From Microvelia longipes (Eukaryota; Arthropoda; Insecta; Hemiptera; Veliidae): 64,000 bases of DNA. The position numbers were made by a program, and so were the translations under genes. How positions within the stretch are numbered: the first letter of the stretch is position 1; the number at the start of each line of letters is the position of its first letter. Below the pieces are notes generated by a model. The model had not been told where the DNA came from. It searched no databases and saw only the letters and a list, made by a program, of their open reading frames with translations. The stretch is taken from assembly GCA_018340805.1 (NCBI GenBank), contig JACMZG010000008.1, positions 78,719,693 through 78,783,692 on the forward strand, in the 5' to 3' direction. Of this stretch, positions 13,017-24,226 are shown piece by piece.

Positions 13017-13661
13017 TTATCTCCCACGACAGTTGAATATTAAAGATTTAAACTTTACATTGATAGCATTCTGGTCAAAGCATTTAATACTATTAATATT
13101 ATTAAACTGAAAAATTTCTTGAGACATTTTAGCAAGTTTTTGTGCTTTTATCTTTAAAACATGTAACTTGATTTGGTTACTCTTATCTATGAAGTCTAAA
13201 CTACAGCGCCGAATTTGCCATTTCATGCAGTAAATGAAAAGCTCTTGTGCTGTATGATTTATACTGGCGGCTAGGGACGTCGAATCTATTGCAAATGATC
13301 GAAATTTATCGCTTTGCGATTTCCGTATTTCGCGGTTGTAACAAGGTTGCAGGTAAAAATACATCCACTCTTTGAAAACTCTGATGTTGTATCGATTTGA
13401 TAACAAACACTCTGGCGAAGAGACGTAAACGTAAGCGCTAATTTTTTCCTCTATAATTTTATTGATAAGGGTGCTGATAATGTTATCATTTTTTATATTA
13501 TCAATAACACTGATGACGTTTTGTCTCAGTTGGTTGTATAGATTAAGGTATTGAGGATCGACTTTGCGCAGAGCTACTCTTCCCTGATCAGCTGTTGATG
13601 TGTTTTGCTGTCGAAGGATTGCTTCAAAGTAAATCTGAACTTCGACAGGTAGATCACGAAA
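13017..13661 (-). CDS. Terminal exon of the minus-strand secreted-protein gene
   Basis: Open from the acceptor at 13662-13663 to a TAA at 13017-13019, 645 bp. It begins FRDLPVEVQIYFEAI and ends IFNCRGR. Such a long open frame in AT-rich DNA is unlikely by chance. No transmembrane segment is visible. Predicted helices carry scattered Lys, Gln and Asn. Confidence 0.7.
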   Translation of the reverse strand, partial: FRDLPVEVQIYFEAILRQQNTSTADQGRVALRKVDPQYLNLYNQLRQNVISVIDNIKNDNIISTLINKIIEEKISAYVYVSSPECLLSNRYNIRVFKEWMYFYLQPCYNREIRKSQSDKFRSFAIDSTSLAASINHTAQELFIYCMKWQIRRCSLDFIDKSNQIKLHVLKIKAQKLAKMSQEIFQFNNINSIKCFDQNAINVKFKSLIFNCRGR

Positions 13662-16600
13662 CTAAAACAAAAAGTTATGACTGCTTAAAAACACAATAAT
13701 ATCTGTTCATTTTCCTATTTTGTTTAAGATCATGTAAGATCGAATATCAATAACCTGCTTTACCGCTAAATACCAAGCTGTCAAAGCGGTTAATCCGGAG
13801 AAAAATAACTTGCAAACATAGTCATGACCATAAATTCTTAAGCCATCCTTTAAGAACTTTGTGTAATGACACCATTGTCATTACACCTGTATCATTATTA
13901 CCTGTGTCTGTTAAATTAATATCTTAAGACAGTTATTTTTAACATAGTGGTCGCTTAAACTTTGAAGGGGGTGGCTGAGTATTGACAGCTTATACAATTT
14001 TTATTACAATTAAAATGGTTGTTTTTACTTTTTGTTGAAGAAGCAATCGAATAATCAGCTACCGTCGATACTTGCTGTTGGATATGAATATCCCTGGACC
14101 GGTTTCGGCATAACGCCATCATCAGCAGGCGGGGCAACACTCGAGCTCTCAACTAATAAAGTTATATCAGTGAATAACTTCTAGTCTCAATGAGAACGAC
14201 GAGCCTTCTGAAGATCTATCAATATCTTCAGAGGGCTCGTGGGGCTCGTTGGATATTCTTATCCTACAGCAAGTATCGACAGTAGCTGAGTCTTCAATTA
14301 ATTTATATTATGTTCATTTTAGGTTTAACTTCAGTCAAATAATTAGTTAAAATCAAATTAGTTAGTGAAATAATTATCTAGTTTTATAACTATCTTTTTT
14401 TGTTGAAATTGTTGTTTGTTGACTGCTCTAGCACACCGCATTACAGTCTATGGTTTACGGTGTGTAACTTTATCCATCAGGTACGCATCTGATGAGTTGA
14501 AAACATCTGATGAGTACCAGATGGGTGTTGATTTTATTCATCAAGGTCATTCAGAGCGGGAAAAGTTCCTCAGCGGCGGGAAGATCTTAGCTCACCACCT
14601 CGGCGAGGTGGTGCCCAGGTGATGCCTCTTATCATAACCTAACATTACCTTCTTTCGCGCTTGTTTATTTAAAAAGTTATTTTGTTTTTAAACTTAAATT
14701 TCTAGACTTAGGACTGATTCAACTTCTGTTAAACTTTGTATTATTGTATTCGTTTTATTTAAGTGTTGAATGTTTGAAACCGAAAGTTGGATATCTATAT
14801 TATTGGAAGAAAAGAAAATAAGTGTGGTTTGTTCGATTTCCTGAAATAAATACGGTAATCAAATCGGTACGGTGTAATGTTTTTGTGAATATTTTGCACA
14901 CGTTTGTTTCTGGTGTTTTTGTACTATTATTGACTTCTTTTTAAGATAATATCTTATATTATTTGTATTCAACGACAAAGGTAATTTGTTTATACTGAAA
15001 GAAGTATGTATATCAGCATTTGTGGTATGGAAAATTAGTACCTTCGTAGACAAGTTGCTCAAGTCACTTCTGTGCTTTGTTAACGTGCATAATTTAAGTG
15101 AAATGTCAATATCTTCTATTCATTTTTATAATCTAGAGGACGTCCATGCTAGATTTTTGTTAACTGATAAAGGATGCACAGAGACATTGGCACAAGTTGA
15201 ATAAACTTCATGCATAAATAGGTACTGTTGTAAGATGTCAATGCCATTTACTCAATTTATGTTAGAAACCAAATAATCTGTCAATACATAACTGTGCGAG
15301 AGACACCTAGAAAATTAACAAGCAAAATGCAATACTACATCTGGGATTTGTTCCATCATTCGACATTTGTCTTCATTGATGGCTCCACATATTGTTATAC
15401 CCCACTCTGTTTCGTTACATCTAACTCTTCAGGGTACCGACAGAGCCTGAACTCACTGTGACCTTTAATTAAAATCCCAAAGAATATAATGTGAAGTATT
15501 TACCAGAGACGAGTGGTCATCTCTTACTACCATCTTGCTTGGCAAGCAAAACAGTTATGTTTTGATACTACAGAGTTTTGAAAAACATGAATACTCGCAC
15601 AATATAACTGTGCGAGAGACACCTAGGAAATGTAACTAGCAAAATGCAATGCTACAAATTTTTTTATTGTTCAAAAGATGATATTCTAATTTCATACTTC
15701 ATGACTCATATCAACTTCACAACTGCCAAGCGATGCCCACCTCAAGAAAGTCAAGTTTCAATACAGTGAAGCCTTCAAGAACGTCAGTCGCAACCTTCAT
15801 GCCACTGTAGTCAAAATATTTTATTTTTAAAAACAATTTAAACTTGTATTAACTTTTCTTTTATTGTTAAAATTTTATATTATAATAAAATTTAGTAAAA
15901 TTGATTCTTTTATTTTATTCTAGTTTCTGTATGACCAACACCAATTTAGGTGGTTTGTCATACAGGTGCCTGAGCGACTCTTTATCTATAAGACCTGATT
16001 TACCTTAGCTTGAGCTTTGTTCAGTCAAACACATACCTGACTGAGCTGTCCATTGATAATTTGTTAAGGCGGACAGCTTACAAATTTGTGATAAATATTT
16101 GCTTTCATTAATTGTGTTTCTCATTTTTTGAATTGAGAGATTACATCTGTGGTTCCCTGAGTTCTCAGGATGAATGGATTTTCTTGTAAACCTCATTACC
16201 TCAAATAGCTGATCCAATTTTAAACTTAACCAGCAAATAGACAGCGACATTTGAATACTGTGTAAATAGTGTTATAGAATACCCTGTTTCTATTTGCAGG
16301 TAATTCACATTGACCACATTGAATGGTTACACGCTAATGGTCTAAATCTTAACTCTACTAAAAGTTGCTGGATTGATTTTAATTGTAAAGATAAAAATAG
16401 CAACGAAAGAGAGGTTACTTTCATCTTAAATAACAAAATCAATGTAATAAATAAAGTTGTATATGCTAAATATCTAGGAGTATACATTGAACAATTTTTA
16501 AATTGGAATTACCATATTTTACAACTAAGCAAAACATTAAATTCATTGACCTATTTATTTTATAAATTAAGAAGCATAGCTAATTTTGATCAATTGATGA

Positions 16601-19600
16601 TGTTTTACCATGCTATATTTAGTAGTAGATGCCCTACCTTTTACTACAAAAACTAATTTTAACACCATTTTCAAATTACAAAAAAAGGTAATCAAGACTA
16701 TGTTTTTTAAAACTATTGATTATATCACTGAGCTGCTCTTTCAAGAAAGATCAGCATTTTACCTCTTAACAAGCTCTTGGTCAAATACTCCTTAATATTT
16801 ATTAAACAAAATGTCAAAGACTATAAGGTTGTAGATCATAGTTATTCAACACGGAGTAAAATCAACCAAAATATTTTTAAATCTAATTGTAGTAAGAAAG
16901 TCAAGTGTAATCATATAACAAGAATATTGTGGAGTTTTGATTTTACATTCTGAATATACACAAAATAACTGCTATAATTCTGTACATCTGTATAATTTAA
17001 ACTTTATTTCTTTTAATTTATTATATTTAAAAAAAATTAATTCCCACTAGTTACTCAAAATAAGATAAAATTTTGTTGAGAAAAACAATTTTTTCTTATA
17101 TCAAAACTAACATAGTACTATTAATAAGTACATAACGGCTATGACATACGCATAGGGAAAATTCTAGAGAACTTAAAACTCCTAGGTACCCACCTAGGAT
17201 CTCAGACCCCTTATCCTGATCTCAGACTAAATTTGTAAACATAACTATACTAAAGTAAATTGTATTTACTTGTTTAATTTTTTTTTCTTTGTAAACATTT
17301 ATTTCTAAGTAATATTTATAATAACATACAATCTTGTATGCCATGATTATTATTATTCTTAAATAGTTATAATGAAACCAACTTAGCCACTGGCTTGTGG
17401 GATTGTCAAAATGTTGTTTACTTGATAAATTAAAGTAAATTAAGTCAAAAATTTTTTTATATTTTAAATATGTACATAAAATAATCGTACATGATTATTT
17501 TGTAAAATGTTTTTTGTTATTGTAATTTTGGCAATAAACAATGATTTGAATTTGACCCTGGTCTAATGTCATTCACATTTGTAGTTCATGGCAGCACCGT
17601 CTTCGCCATTTTTTTATTATAAAGACTCTTCAATTATTGACAGGGTTATAATATCACAAACTACAAAATGACAATTACTGTATCCACAGAAGCCATCTGC
17701 ATTTGATGTGCTGATTTTTTACAGTAGGCATGACTGATCCTTTTTCCAATCTAAATGTTTACGTGGTAAAACATTGTGAATTCTAGTAGCATCTAAAATT
17801 CAATTTGATAATTTTTATACATGTGCAATACTATATAATTATACTTACCTGAACATAAAAGAAAGTTTCAGAAAAAATTGAGACGATTCCTCCAATTTTT
17901 TTGTAAACATGATAAACGAAAAATAGGGCAGATATCAATCATGAGGCTGTTTAAATTGTAAAAAAAATTGGGTAATCAGGAGTCTGTTTTTTAAAAATTC
18001 CTTTATTTACAAGTATACATACAAAAAGAAAAAATAATACAAAACAAGCTAACACAAACTTTTGTGTTAGCTTGTTTTGTATTATTTTTTCTTTGTGGGT
18101 TCTTTGTATACTTAGACAAAGAACCCACAAGGCAAAGTCTGAGTGTGGGAGTGTTTAAATTGTAGATAAACAGATCTTTCAATGAGAAATAAAATAGTGA
18201 TGTGCCAAATTGCCTTTTTTTAAATCGATTTATATGAGTCGACTCAACAGACAATAGACTTGAGTCGATAGTTGATTCAAATCGCTTGATCTGATTAAAA
18301 TCGAGTGGGTTCGATTCGACTCTAATCAATAAAAGCTGACTTGGGTCGATTCAAGCTGACTTAAGTAGATTTAATTTGACATGAGTACAAGCTGACATAA
18401 GTCATTTTAAATCCAAACTAGTCAAATGATTAACTTGGGCAACTAATATTATTCAAGTTAACTTAATTTGTCTTGTACCGACGGGAATATAGATTATATA
18501 TTTAAGCATACTTGAGTTTATTTGAATCAGACTTAAGCCCATATGAATCTACTTCAATCGGGTCGCCCTGGCGCCTGTATGACAAACCACCTAAATTGGT
18601 GTTGGTCATACAAAAACTAGAATAAAATAAAAGAATCAATTTTACTAAATTTTATTATAATATAAATTTTAACAATAAAAGAAAAGTTTAATACAAGTTT
18701 AAATTGTTTTAAAAATAAAATATTTTGACTACAGTGGCATGAAGGTTGCGACTGACGTTCTTGAAGGCTTCACTGTATTGAAACTAGACTTTCTTGAGGT
18801 GGGCATCGCTTGGCAGTTGTGAAGTTGATATGAGTCATGAAGTATGAAATTAGAATATCATTTTGAACACAAATAATTTGTAGCATTGCATTTTGCTAGT
18901 TACATTTCCTAGGTGTCTCTCGCACAGTTATATTGTGCGAGTATTCATGTTTTTCAAAACTCTGTAGTATCAAAACATAACTGTTTTGCTTGCCAAGCAA
19001 GATGGTAGTAAGAGATGACCACTCGTCTCTGGTAAATACTTCACATTATATTCTTTGGGATTTTAATTAAAGGTCACAGTGAGTTCAGGCTCTGTCAGTG
19101 CCCTTAAGAGTTAGACGTAACGACATAGAGTGGGGCATGACATCAATGAAGACAAATGTCAAATGATGGAACAAATCCCAGATGTAGTATTGCATTTTGC
19201 TTGTTAATTTCCTAGGTGTCTCTCGCACAGTTATGTATTGAAGATTATTTGGTTTTTAACATAAATTAAGTAAATGACATTGACATCTTACAACAGTACT
19301 TATGTATGTATGAAGTTAATTCAACTTGTGCCAATGCATCCTTTATCAGTTAACAATTATTGCATCCTTTATTATGTTAACAAAAATCTAGCATGCACGT
19401 CCTCTAGATTATAAAAATGAATAGAAGATATTGACATTTCACTTAAATTATCCACGTCAACAAAGCATAGAAGTGACTTGAGCAACTTGTCTACAAAGTT
19501 ACTAATTTTCCATAAACAAATTACCTTTGTCGTTGAATACAAATAATATAAGATATTATCTTAAAAAGAAGTCAATAATAGTACAAAAACACCAGAAACA

Positions 19601-21921
19601 AACGAGTGCAAAATGTACACAAACACATTAGATTTGACTACCGTATTTATTTTAGAAAAATCGAACAAACCACATTTGTTTTCTTCCGATAATATAAATC
19701 TTCTTGATTTCATATGTTTTATATGTTTATTTGTAATCACATCAGACAAATTAAAACTTAAGATATATACTAAAAACAAACACGACAATTAACAACAAAA
19801 CAATACATCATAACCTGAAAAATCTTGAAACAGGACGCGATTAGTGTAACTTTATTCATCTGATGTTTTATCTGATTTGTTTCCCCCACCACTCACCAGA
19901 TAAAATATCATGTAAAAATCAGATGAGTACCTGATGGATAAAGTTACACACCGTTTAGTTTAAAAATCCCCAAGGTCATAATATTTTGGGGATTGACCAA
20001 TCAGAGAAGCCGCTGCCAACTCTCACTTAAGAGAGAAAAATCCCTACCACAATAATCGCTGTAAGGAAAAACTTCTTCCCGGCAATCGTTCACTTTGTTT
20101 GTGGTTCTTCTTTTGATTACACCGTTTTGAAAACTTCTTTTAAATTAATCTTAAAATGATATTTTAAAATAAAACTACACAAAAGACGTAAAAAACATCG
20201 CCAAGAAAATACGGGTAAATAACCTGATTTGTTTTCATAGTTTTTTCCCGCTCCTTCTTGCAGGGATTTTTTCTTGAGAATCAGTGGTGTCTAACTGAAC
20301 GGTCAAGATTTTTAAACTAAACGATAGACTGTAGGTGATAGCATAGCACATTACTTGTAGGAACGCTGTTTGGTTCTAAATTAAAATTGCGCAATGTTTT
20401 TATATTGTTTTCATTTTGGTTTGTTTTTAATTTAATAACTAAATACTGGAGATATTGTTGTCGGTTTATTCATGGAATAAAGGTGTCTTATCGGCTGGAC
20501 TTTGAATGTAGCTAACTGCTTCTCTAGCCCTCTGGGTCTGCTAGAGCGGAAGTCAGTCAGGAGGGATCCAGCCTACCGTTAACATCGAGCCCTTGCTTAT
20601 TTTAAATTAACGTTTTATGCGATCTCTCGAGTCTCCCATCACGTTTTTATGATGGATCGGGTGCACGTTTTTTAATGTGTCTTTAGTGCCCATTTCTTAA
20701 TTATCTGTCCGTTGTTTTAAAGTGAATTAATCTGTAATTCCATCGGACCGAGTTTATAAACGTTTATGTTATCGTTTATAAACAAGTCATACCGAGCCGC
20801 CGTCGGCCGTTTTTTAAAAGGTTTAAGATCGTTGTGCGTCTACGATCGAAGTTAGTAGCTATTATAAATGTCGTCGAGTCATTATAACGACATTAGTTCG
20901 TCACCGTCTACGTTTCGTCGGGTTGTTTTGTCAAATAACAACCAAAGTTTATATCTGGAGTTCCTGCCATCTTTCATGGACTTTTTTTGGCGACTTTCCA
21001 TCTCTAAATTTTGAAACTTGGACTTCACACCACACAACTTTATATGAACCACAATAATTTATGCGTCTACCAAGTATTTTGTTTTCAATTATAATTTTTA
21101 CATTATTTAAGGTAAAAAATTAGTTCATTTAATATTATTTTAATTTCTGACCGCTTTTCGCTACCAAATTTGTATTAATTCATTTGATTATTTTCCATTA
21201 TTTTGACGATAAATTTAAAGTCATTTCCTATATTTTTAAAACATTGATGTATCATTTTCTTAAGATAATCAAGTATAATTTTTTAAAGTTTATTAAACCT
21301 AGATCAAATTTTGATTTATATTTTTTCTAAAATGAATTTATTTTAGTTTTATTTTTATTTATTTTAGTTAAAAAAAAAATAATATTTTTTTTAAAACATT
21401 GATGTATCATTTTCTTAAGATAATCAAGTATAATTTTTTAAAGTTTATTAAACCTAGATCAAATTTTGATTTATATTTTTTCTAAAATGATTTTATTTTA
21501 TCATGATTTTGTACACAAATTTAGTTTTAAGTTAATGTATATAAAGTTATTTTCTTTATTTTATAAATTTGAAATTACAGTCCTTTGCTATTATAATTAC
21601 TTTCGGGGGCAATAAAGTATGATTTTTTGTTGGGGTTTTACAACTAAATTGTGTACTTTTTTTGAACCTGCGTTTTGTTTGTTTATGTTCGGAACCACCC
21701 GACCTGGCTACTTTTGAGTTATTTAAAGAGGCCCAATAAATCGGGGTCCGGCATAACAAACTCAATACTTTCTTATGTACGGCATAAAGGAGGAAAAGGA
21801 AAAGTTTTATTCTTACCTTCGGTATTTCTTCCTCCCCAAGTAAAACAGAAGTAAATTCTAAACAATTAATACCGATGATAACACTAATTAATATAACACA
21901 AACGTATTTTGCCTTCATCAT
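13017..21921 (-). CDS. Two-exon gene for a small putative secreted protein (249 aa), unknown family
   Basis: Not a family I recognise. Exon 1 (21817-21921) encodes a 35-residue start whose first 20 residues, MMKAKYVCVILISVIIGINC, form a clear signal peptide. It ends AAG followed by the donor GTAAGA. Exon 2 (13017-13661) follows an acceptor TTTTTGTTTTAG and is open for 214 codons. Both splice sites are phase 0, so the join keeps frame. The mature part is polar and helix-rich, with six cysteines in exon 2 including an RRCSL motif. A TATAAAAT box lies 133 bp upstream of the ATG. The 8.1-kb intron hosts a MITE and a 5.5-kb fold-back element. The architecture matches the divergent neighbour at 23211-25879. 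A secreted effector, salivary or other extracellular role is possible but not shown. Unseen small exons in the intron cannot be excluded. Confidence 0.6.
14057..14287. mobile_element. MITE with about 37-bp inverted ends
   Basis: The left end, from agctaccgtcgatacttgct, is mirrored at 14251-14287 as an almost exact inverse. The interior holds a ggaccggtttcggcataacg segment and a second hairpin built on cgagccttctgaagat near 14190-14235. It lies in the intron of the minus-strand secreted-protein gene, just upstream of the large fold-back element. Confidence 0.7.
14458..15978 (+). repeat. Left arm of the fold-back element
   Basis: Inverse of 18563-19953. It contains two copies of an actgtgcgagagacacctag block (about 15290 and 15607), so each arm also has an internal direct repeat. 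An accacctcggcgaggtggtg palindrome at about 14594-14613 is specific to this arm. Confidence 0.75.
16294..17560 (+). pseudogene. 5'-truncated non-LTR retrotransposon, reverse transcriptase C-terminal remnant
   Basis: The frame from 16294 encodes the thumb side of a LINE reverse transcriptase. An ANGLNLNSTKS motif is followed by a KYLGVYIEQFLNWNYHI block and an LNSLTYLFYKLR helix, the usual order after the palm domain in Jockey/RTE-like elements. The frame then shifts near 16650 and again near 16790 and decays. No catalytic FADD box or endonuclease is present, so it is dead. The 3' part ends near 17560 with an AATAAA and a gatttgaatttgac tail, typical of the short microsatellite tails of such elements. 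It sits between the arms of the fold-back element, a nested insertion. Confidence 0.65.
18025..18130. repeat. Two adjacent hairpins, one with a perfect 34-bp stem
   Basis: Positions 18025-18058 and 18061-18094 are exact inverse complements separated by only two bases. A second hairpin follows at once, with 15-bp arms (18093-18107 and 18116-18130, ttgtgggttctttgt and its inverse). They lie in the middle of the fold-back element. Confidence 0.85.
18230..18560. repeat. Degenerate short repeats around GACTTGAGTCGATT
   Basis: A 13-18 bp motif like tgacttaagtcgattt recurs many times with drift (for example gacttgagtcgat and tgacttgggtcgattcaagc), often as a partial palindrome since gacttaagtc is self-complementary. 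It fills the space between the hairpins and the right arm. Confidence 0.6.
18563..19953 (-). repeat. Right arm of the fold-back element
   Basis: Inverse of the left arm and slightly shorter. It differs by substitutions and small indels, so the arms have had time to diverge. Confidence 0.75.
19954..21816. other. Intron DNA with a 97-bp direct duplication
   Basis: This is the 5' part of the 8.1-kb intron. About 20470-20960 is less AT-rich, with no recognised content. At 21237-21333 and 21392-21489 a block starting aaaacattgatgtatcattt is repeated almost exactly with a period of about 155 bp. No coding frame is supported. Confidence 0.5.
21817..21921 (-). CDS. Exon 1 (signal peptide) of the minus-strand secreted-protein gene
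   Basis: There are two tandem ATGs (21919-21921 and 21916-21918); either would keep the signal peptide. After the hydrophobic core the exon encodes a short acidic stretch, LLGEEEIPK, and stops at a consensus donor (AAG then GTAAGA). Confidence 0.65.
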
Positions 21922-22053
21922 AATTTTATCCTTTTACCTCCAAATAATTTTACTGCCAAACTAGCCAATCCGGAGTGACAAATAAACCTGTTTTGTAGTA
22001 CGTCTTTGAGAGCACTAAGTGATAAAATTCGTATTGGCGTATCGATTCTTATT

Positions 22054-22061
22054 ATTTTATA
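22054..22061 (-). promoter_or_regulatory. Candidate TATA box of the minus-strand secreted-protein gene
   Basis: TATAAAAT on the minus strand, 133 bp before the ATG. About 35 bp downstream (minus strand, near 22018-22023) is TCACTT, close to an arthropod initiator, which would give a 5' UTR of about 100 nt. Confidence 0.5.
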
Positions 22062-22816
22062 GTAAAATGATTTAATTGAGTTAATACGCTGAATGCAAGG
22101 GAGAGCTACATTTGATCAAATAATTGACTCTTGATACGCGCAGTTTCTTACCCTCCTGTAATTCTACAAGAGTCACTTCTGCCAATTTCACGTGGCAAAG
22201 GTAGTTGTCGATTAATGGAGAACTGCTTTCTTCGCAACAACAGTTATTTTATTAGCTTGGAGTACATTTATTGGTCAAGACACACGAGTGTCAGGTAGTT
22301 TAATAGTTGCTCAATTCTACTCGATAGTTTACCCTGTGTCATAAGGTACTTCAAAACTTACTTTGTCAATTATTATACACTTAGAGGATATTTAGGTGTG
22401 ATCGCGAAACCCGACCGCTTAGAGAAGTCTGAAAAATAGGTGTTTTCTGCTGCACTTATCAAGTCTAGAAGCGTTACCTAAGGCGGTGGCTTAAAAGTGA
22501 TAAATCTAGTGGAGAATTGATTTAAACGTGCCCGAAGCTCGATTTATTTGTTAAGTTTTGCTTCACTCTGTTGATCATAAAATCTTCCAGCTGGAAAATC
22601 AAAATTCGAATAAAAGAAAAATGCAGTGTGTTTTCATTTTGAATTCTTTTTTTTGTCTGTTTCATATTTTCGTCCATTTAATTTTTTAAACAAAACACCA
22701 AAACGCGTTAACGAGATTGATTTTAGTCACAACGATGGTGGTGTCACTTTAATCCCCTCTAGTCCCTTCACTTCAGAGCGCAATAATCAGACTGGTCATG
22801 CGTCGCAGAGGAGGTG

Positions 22817-22893
22817 GTTATATATATTTATTATATATTTATATATATATATATATATTATATATATATATATATATTATATATATAAATATA
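22817..22893. repeat. (TA)n microsatellite
   Basis: An interrupted TA run in the divergent intergenic region. An in-frame translation of this stretch is just Tyr/Ile repeats and is not a gene. Confidence 0.9.
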
Positions 22894-23126
22894 TAATAAG
22901 TCCTGTAGTCATAACAAATAACATCATAATTATTTCTTCTTTAAGAGACAAGAAAGCTATATAAAAATAAATCTGATAAGAAAATAGTCTTACACAAAAA
23001 TGAACCGCGGCCTATAAGATAAACTCGTAATCATTGGTTTTTCCGGATTTTCCACAATTCGTCTTTCAAATCTGTTGGTATCTGTTGTATTTTAGTCATC
23101 AAAGATAGATTACATGAACAAACGCA

Positions 23127-23134
23127 TATAAAAT
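23127..23134 (+). promoter_or_regulatory. Candidate TATA box of the plus-strand secreted-protein gene
   Basis: TATAAAAT 77 bp before the ATG, the same octamer as in the divergent neighbour. It implies a 5' UTR of roughly 45-50 nt. Confidence 0.5.
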
Positions 23135-23210
23135 ACCGGGATATCTGCAACAAAGAATAATTCGGGTTTGATTATAATAGCGTCAGGTTTTTTTGTTTTG
23201 GAGGCAAAAA

Positions 23211-23294
23211 ATGAGTTGGTACAGTTTCCTGTTTATTTTGACTATTTCTGCACACACGTCCATGTCTGTATTTTTTCCTGTAGATACAACTCAA
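23211..23294 (+). CDS. Exon 1 (signal peptide) of the plus-strand secreted-protein gene
   Basis: 28 codons with a consensus GTAAGT donor at 23295. A TATA box at the expected distance supports this as the true first exon. Confidence 0.65.
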
Positions 23295-24178
23295 GTAAGT
23301 TTTACAATTCTTTTTATTTTCTTTGGTAAGTTTAATTTAACAATTTTTTTAAAAGTATTATTAATAATTTTAAAAAATTGGATTTTACATTAAGAGCTTA
23401 ATAAAGCTAGGCTATTACTTAAAATTCTTTCTTACATCAAAATACGTACTAAAAATATGGAAGTGATCCAAAAGTGCCCTTCCCTTCATATTTGAATTGT
23501 AAAACATAAGTTTTTTGTACTAACCATTTGGGCGCAAGGTACCAATGGGCCCTGCACTCCAATTTCAAATTGGACCCAATATTTTTATTTGTATATTCCT
23601 ATTCTATGTCCAAAATAATTAATATTTTGCTTTATAACTTTTTTCTATAACTAATGATTTGCACCTTATGAAGGAGCAAAAACGTTAAAGAGCTCCGAGA
23701 TATAGTTTAAGATAAATATTAATATAGGTGATATGTGCTTTCTAAATAAAATAAAAAATTCTGACATGGTAGTCCGTATGCCGGGTGAATTTCCTTTGGA
23801 TTGCATGTTTCAGTGCCTAACTATCCATATCAACTTCAGAATCCGATTTATGCTTTATAACTTGAGCAGTTACTCAATTATTAAGCTCTACTCGTAATCC
23901 ACTTTTGTCTGTATTTTCCAAAGGAAATTCGCATAATTATTCCTTTGGCTATACACTACGCCTCTAAAATTGGCATTGCACACCATTTTGGTTAAATGCG
24001 CATGCTAAATAGTTTTATGATCTTTAATTTTGTAGGACAAATAGTTATACCTGTGAACCGAATTTCAACTGACTACTAGCTATCATAGTTCGGGTGATGT
24101 GAAGTCAGACGCACGACAAAAAGTATATGGTTTATATATATATTTAATATATATATAATATATTATATATATAATATA

Positions 24179-24226
<48 letters not shown>

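Larger units (their letters stand above)
14458..19953. mobile_element. 5.5-kb fold-back element with about 1.4-1.5 kb inverted arms
   Basis: The left end cggtgtgtaactttatccat at 14458 is matched by its inverse ending at 19953. TTTA flanks both ends and may be the target-site duplication. The arms (about 14458-15978 and 18563-19953) stay recognisably inverse over more than 1 kb, for example the cgcacagttatattgtgcga block and the accaccaatttaggtggt hairpin at their inner ends. The outer few hundred bases are less similar. The centre carries a truncated non-LTR retrotransposon and an array of short degenerate repeats. No DDE transposase is visible, so it is probably non-autonomous. It sits in the intron of the minus-strand secreted-protein gene. 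A single diverged arm fragment is at 33225-33490. Confidence 0.75.
21922..23210. promoter_or_regulatory. Shared intergenic region between divergent secreted-protein genes
   Basis: The 1.29-kb gap separates two head-to-head start codons and should contain both promoters. An identical TATAAAAT octamer lies upstream of each gene in opposite orientation. A (TA)n tract sits between them, off-centre towards the plus gene. No other gene is seen here. Confidence 0.5.

Noticed and set aside
22626..22964. 112-codon open frame on the plus strand in the divergent intergenic region
   Set aside because: Half of it is translated (TA)n, with no start context or family; a frame through low-complexity DNA.
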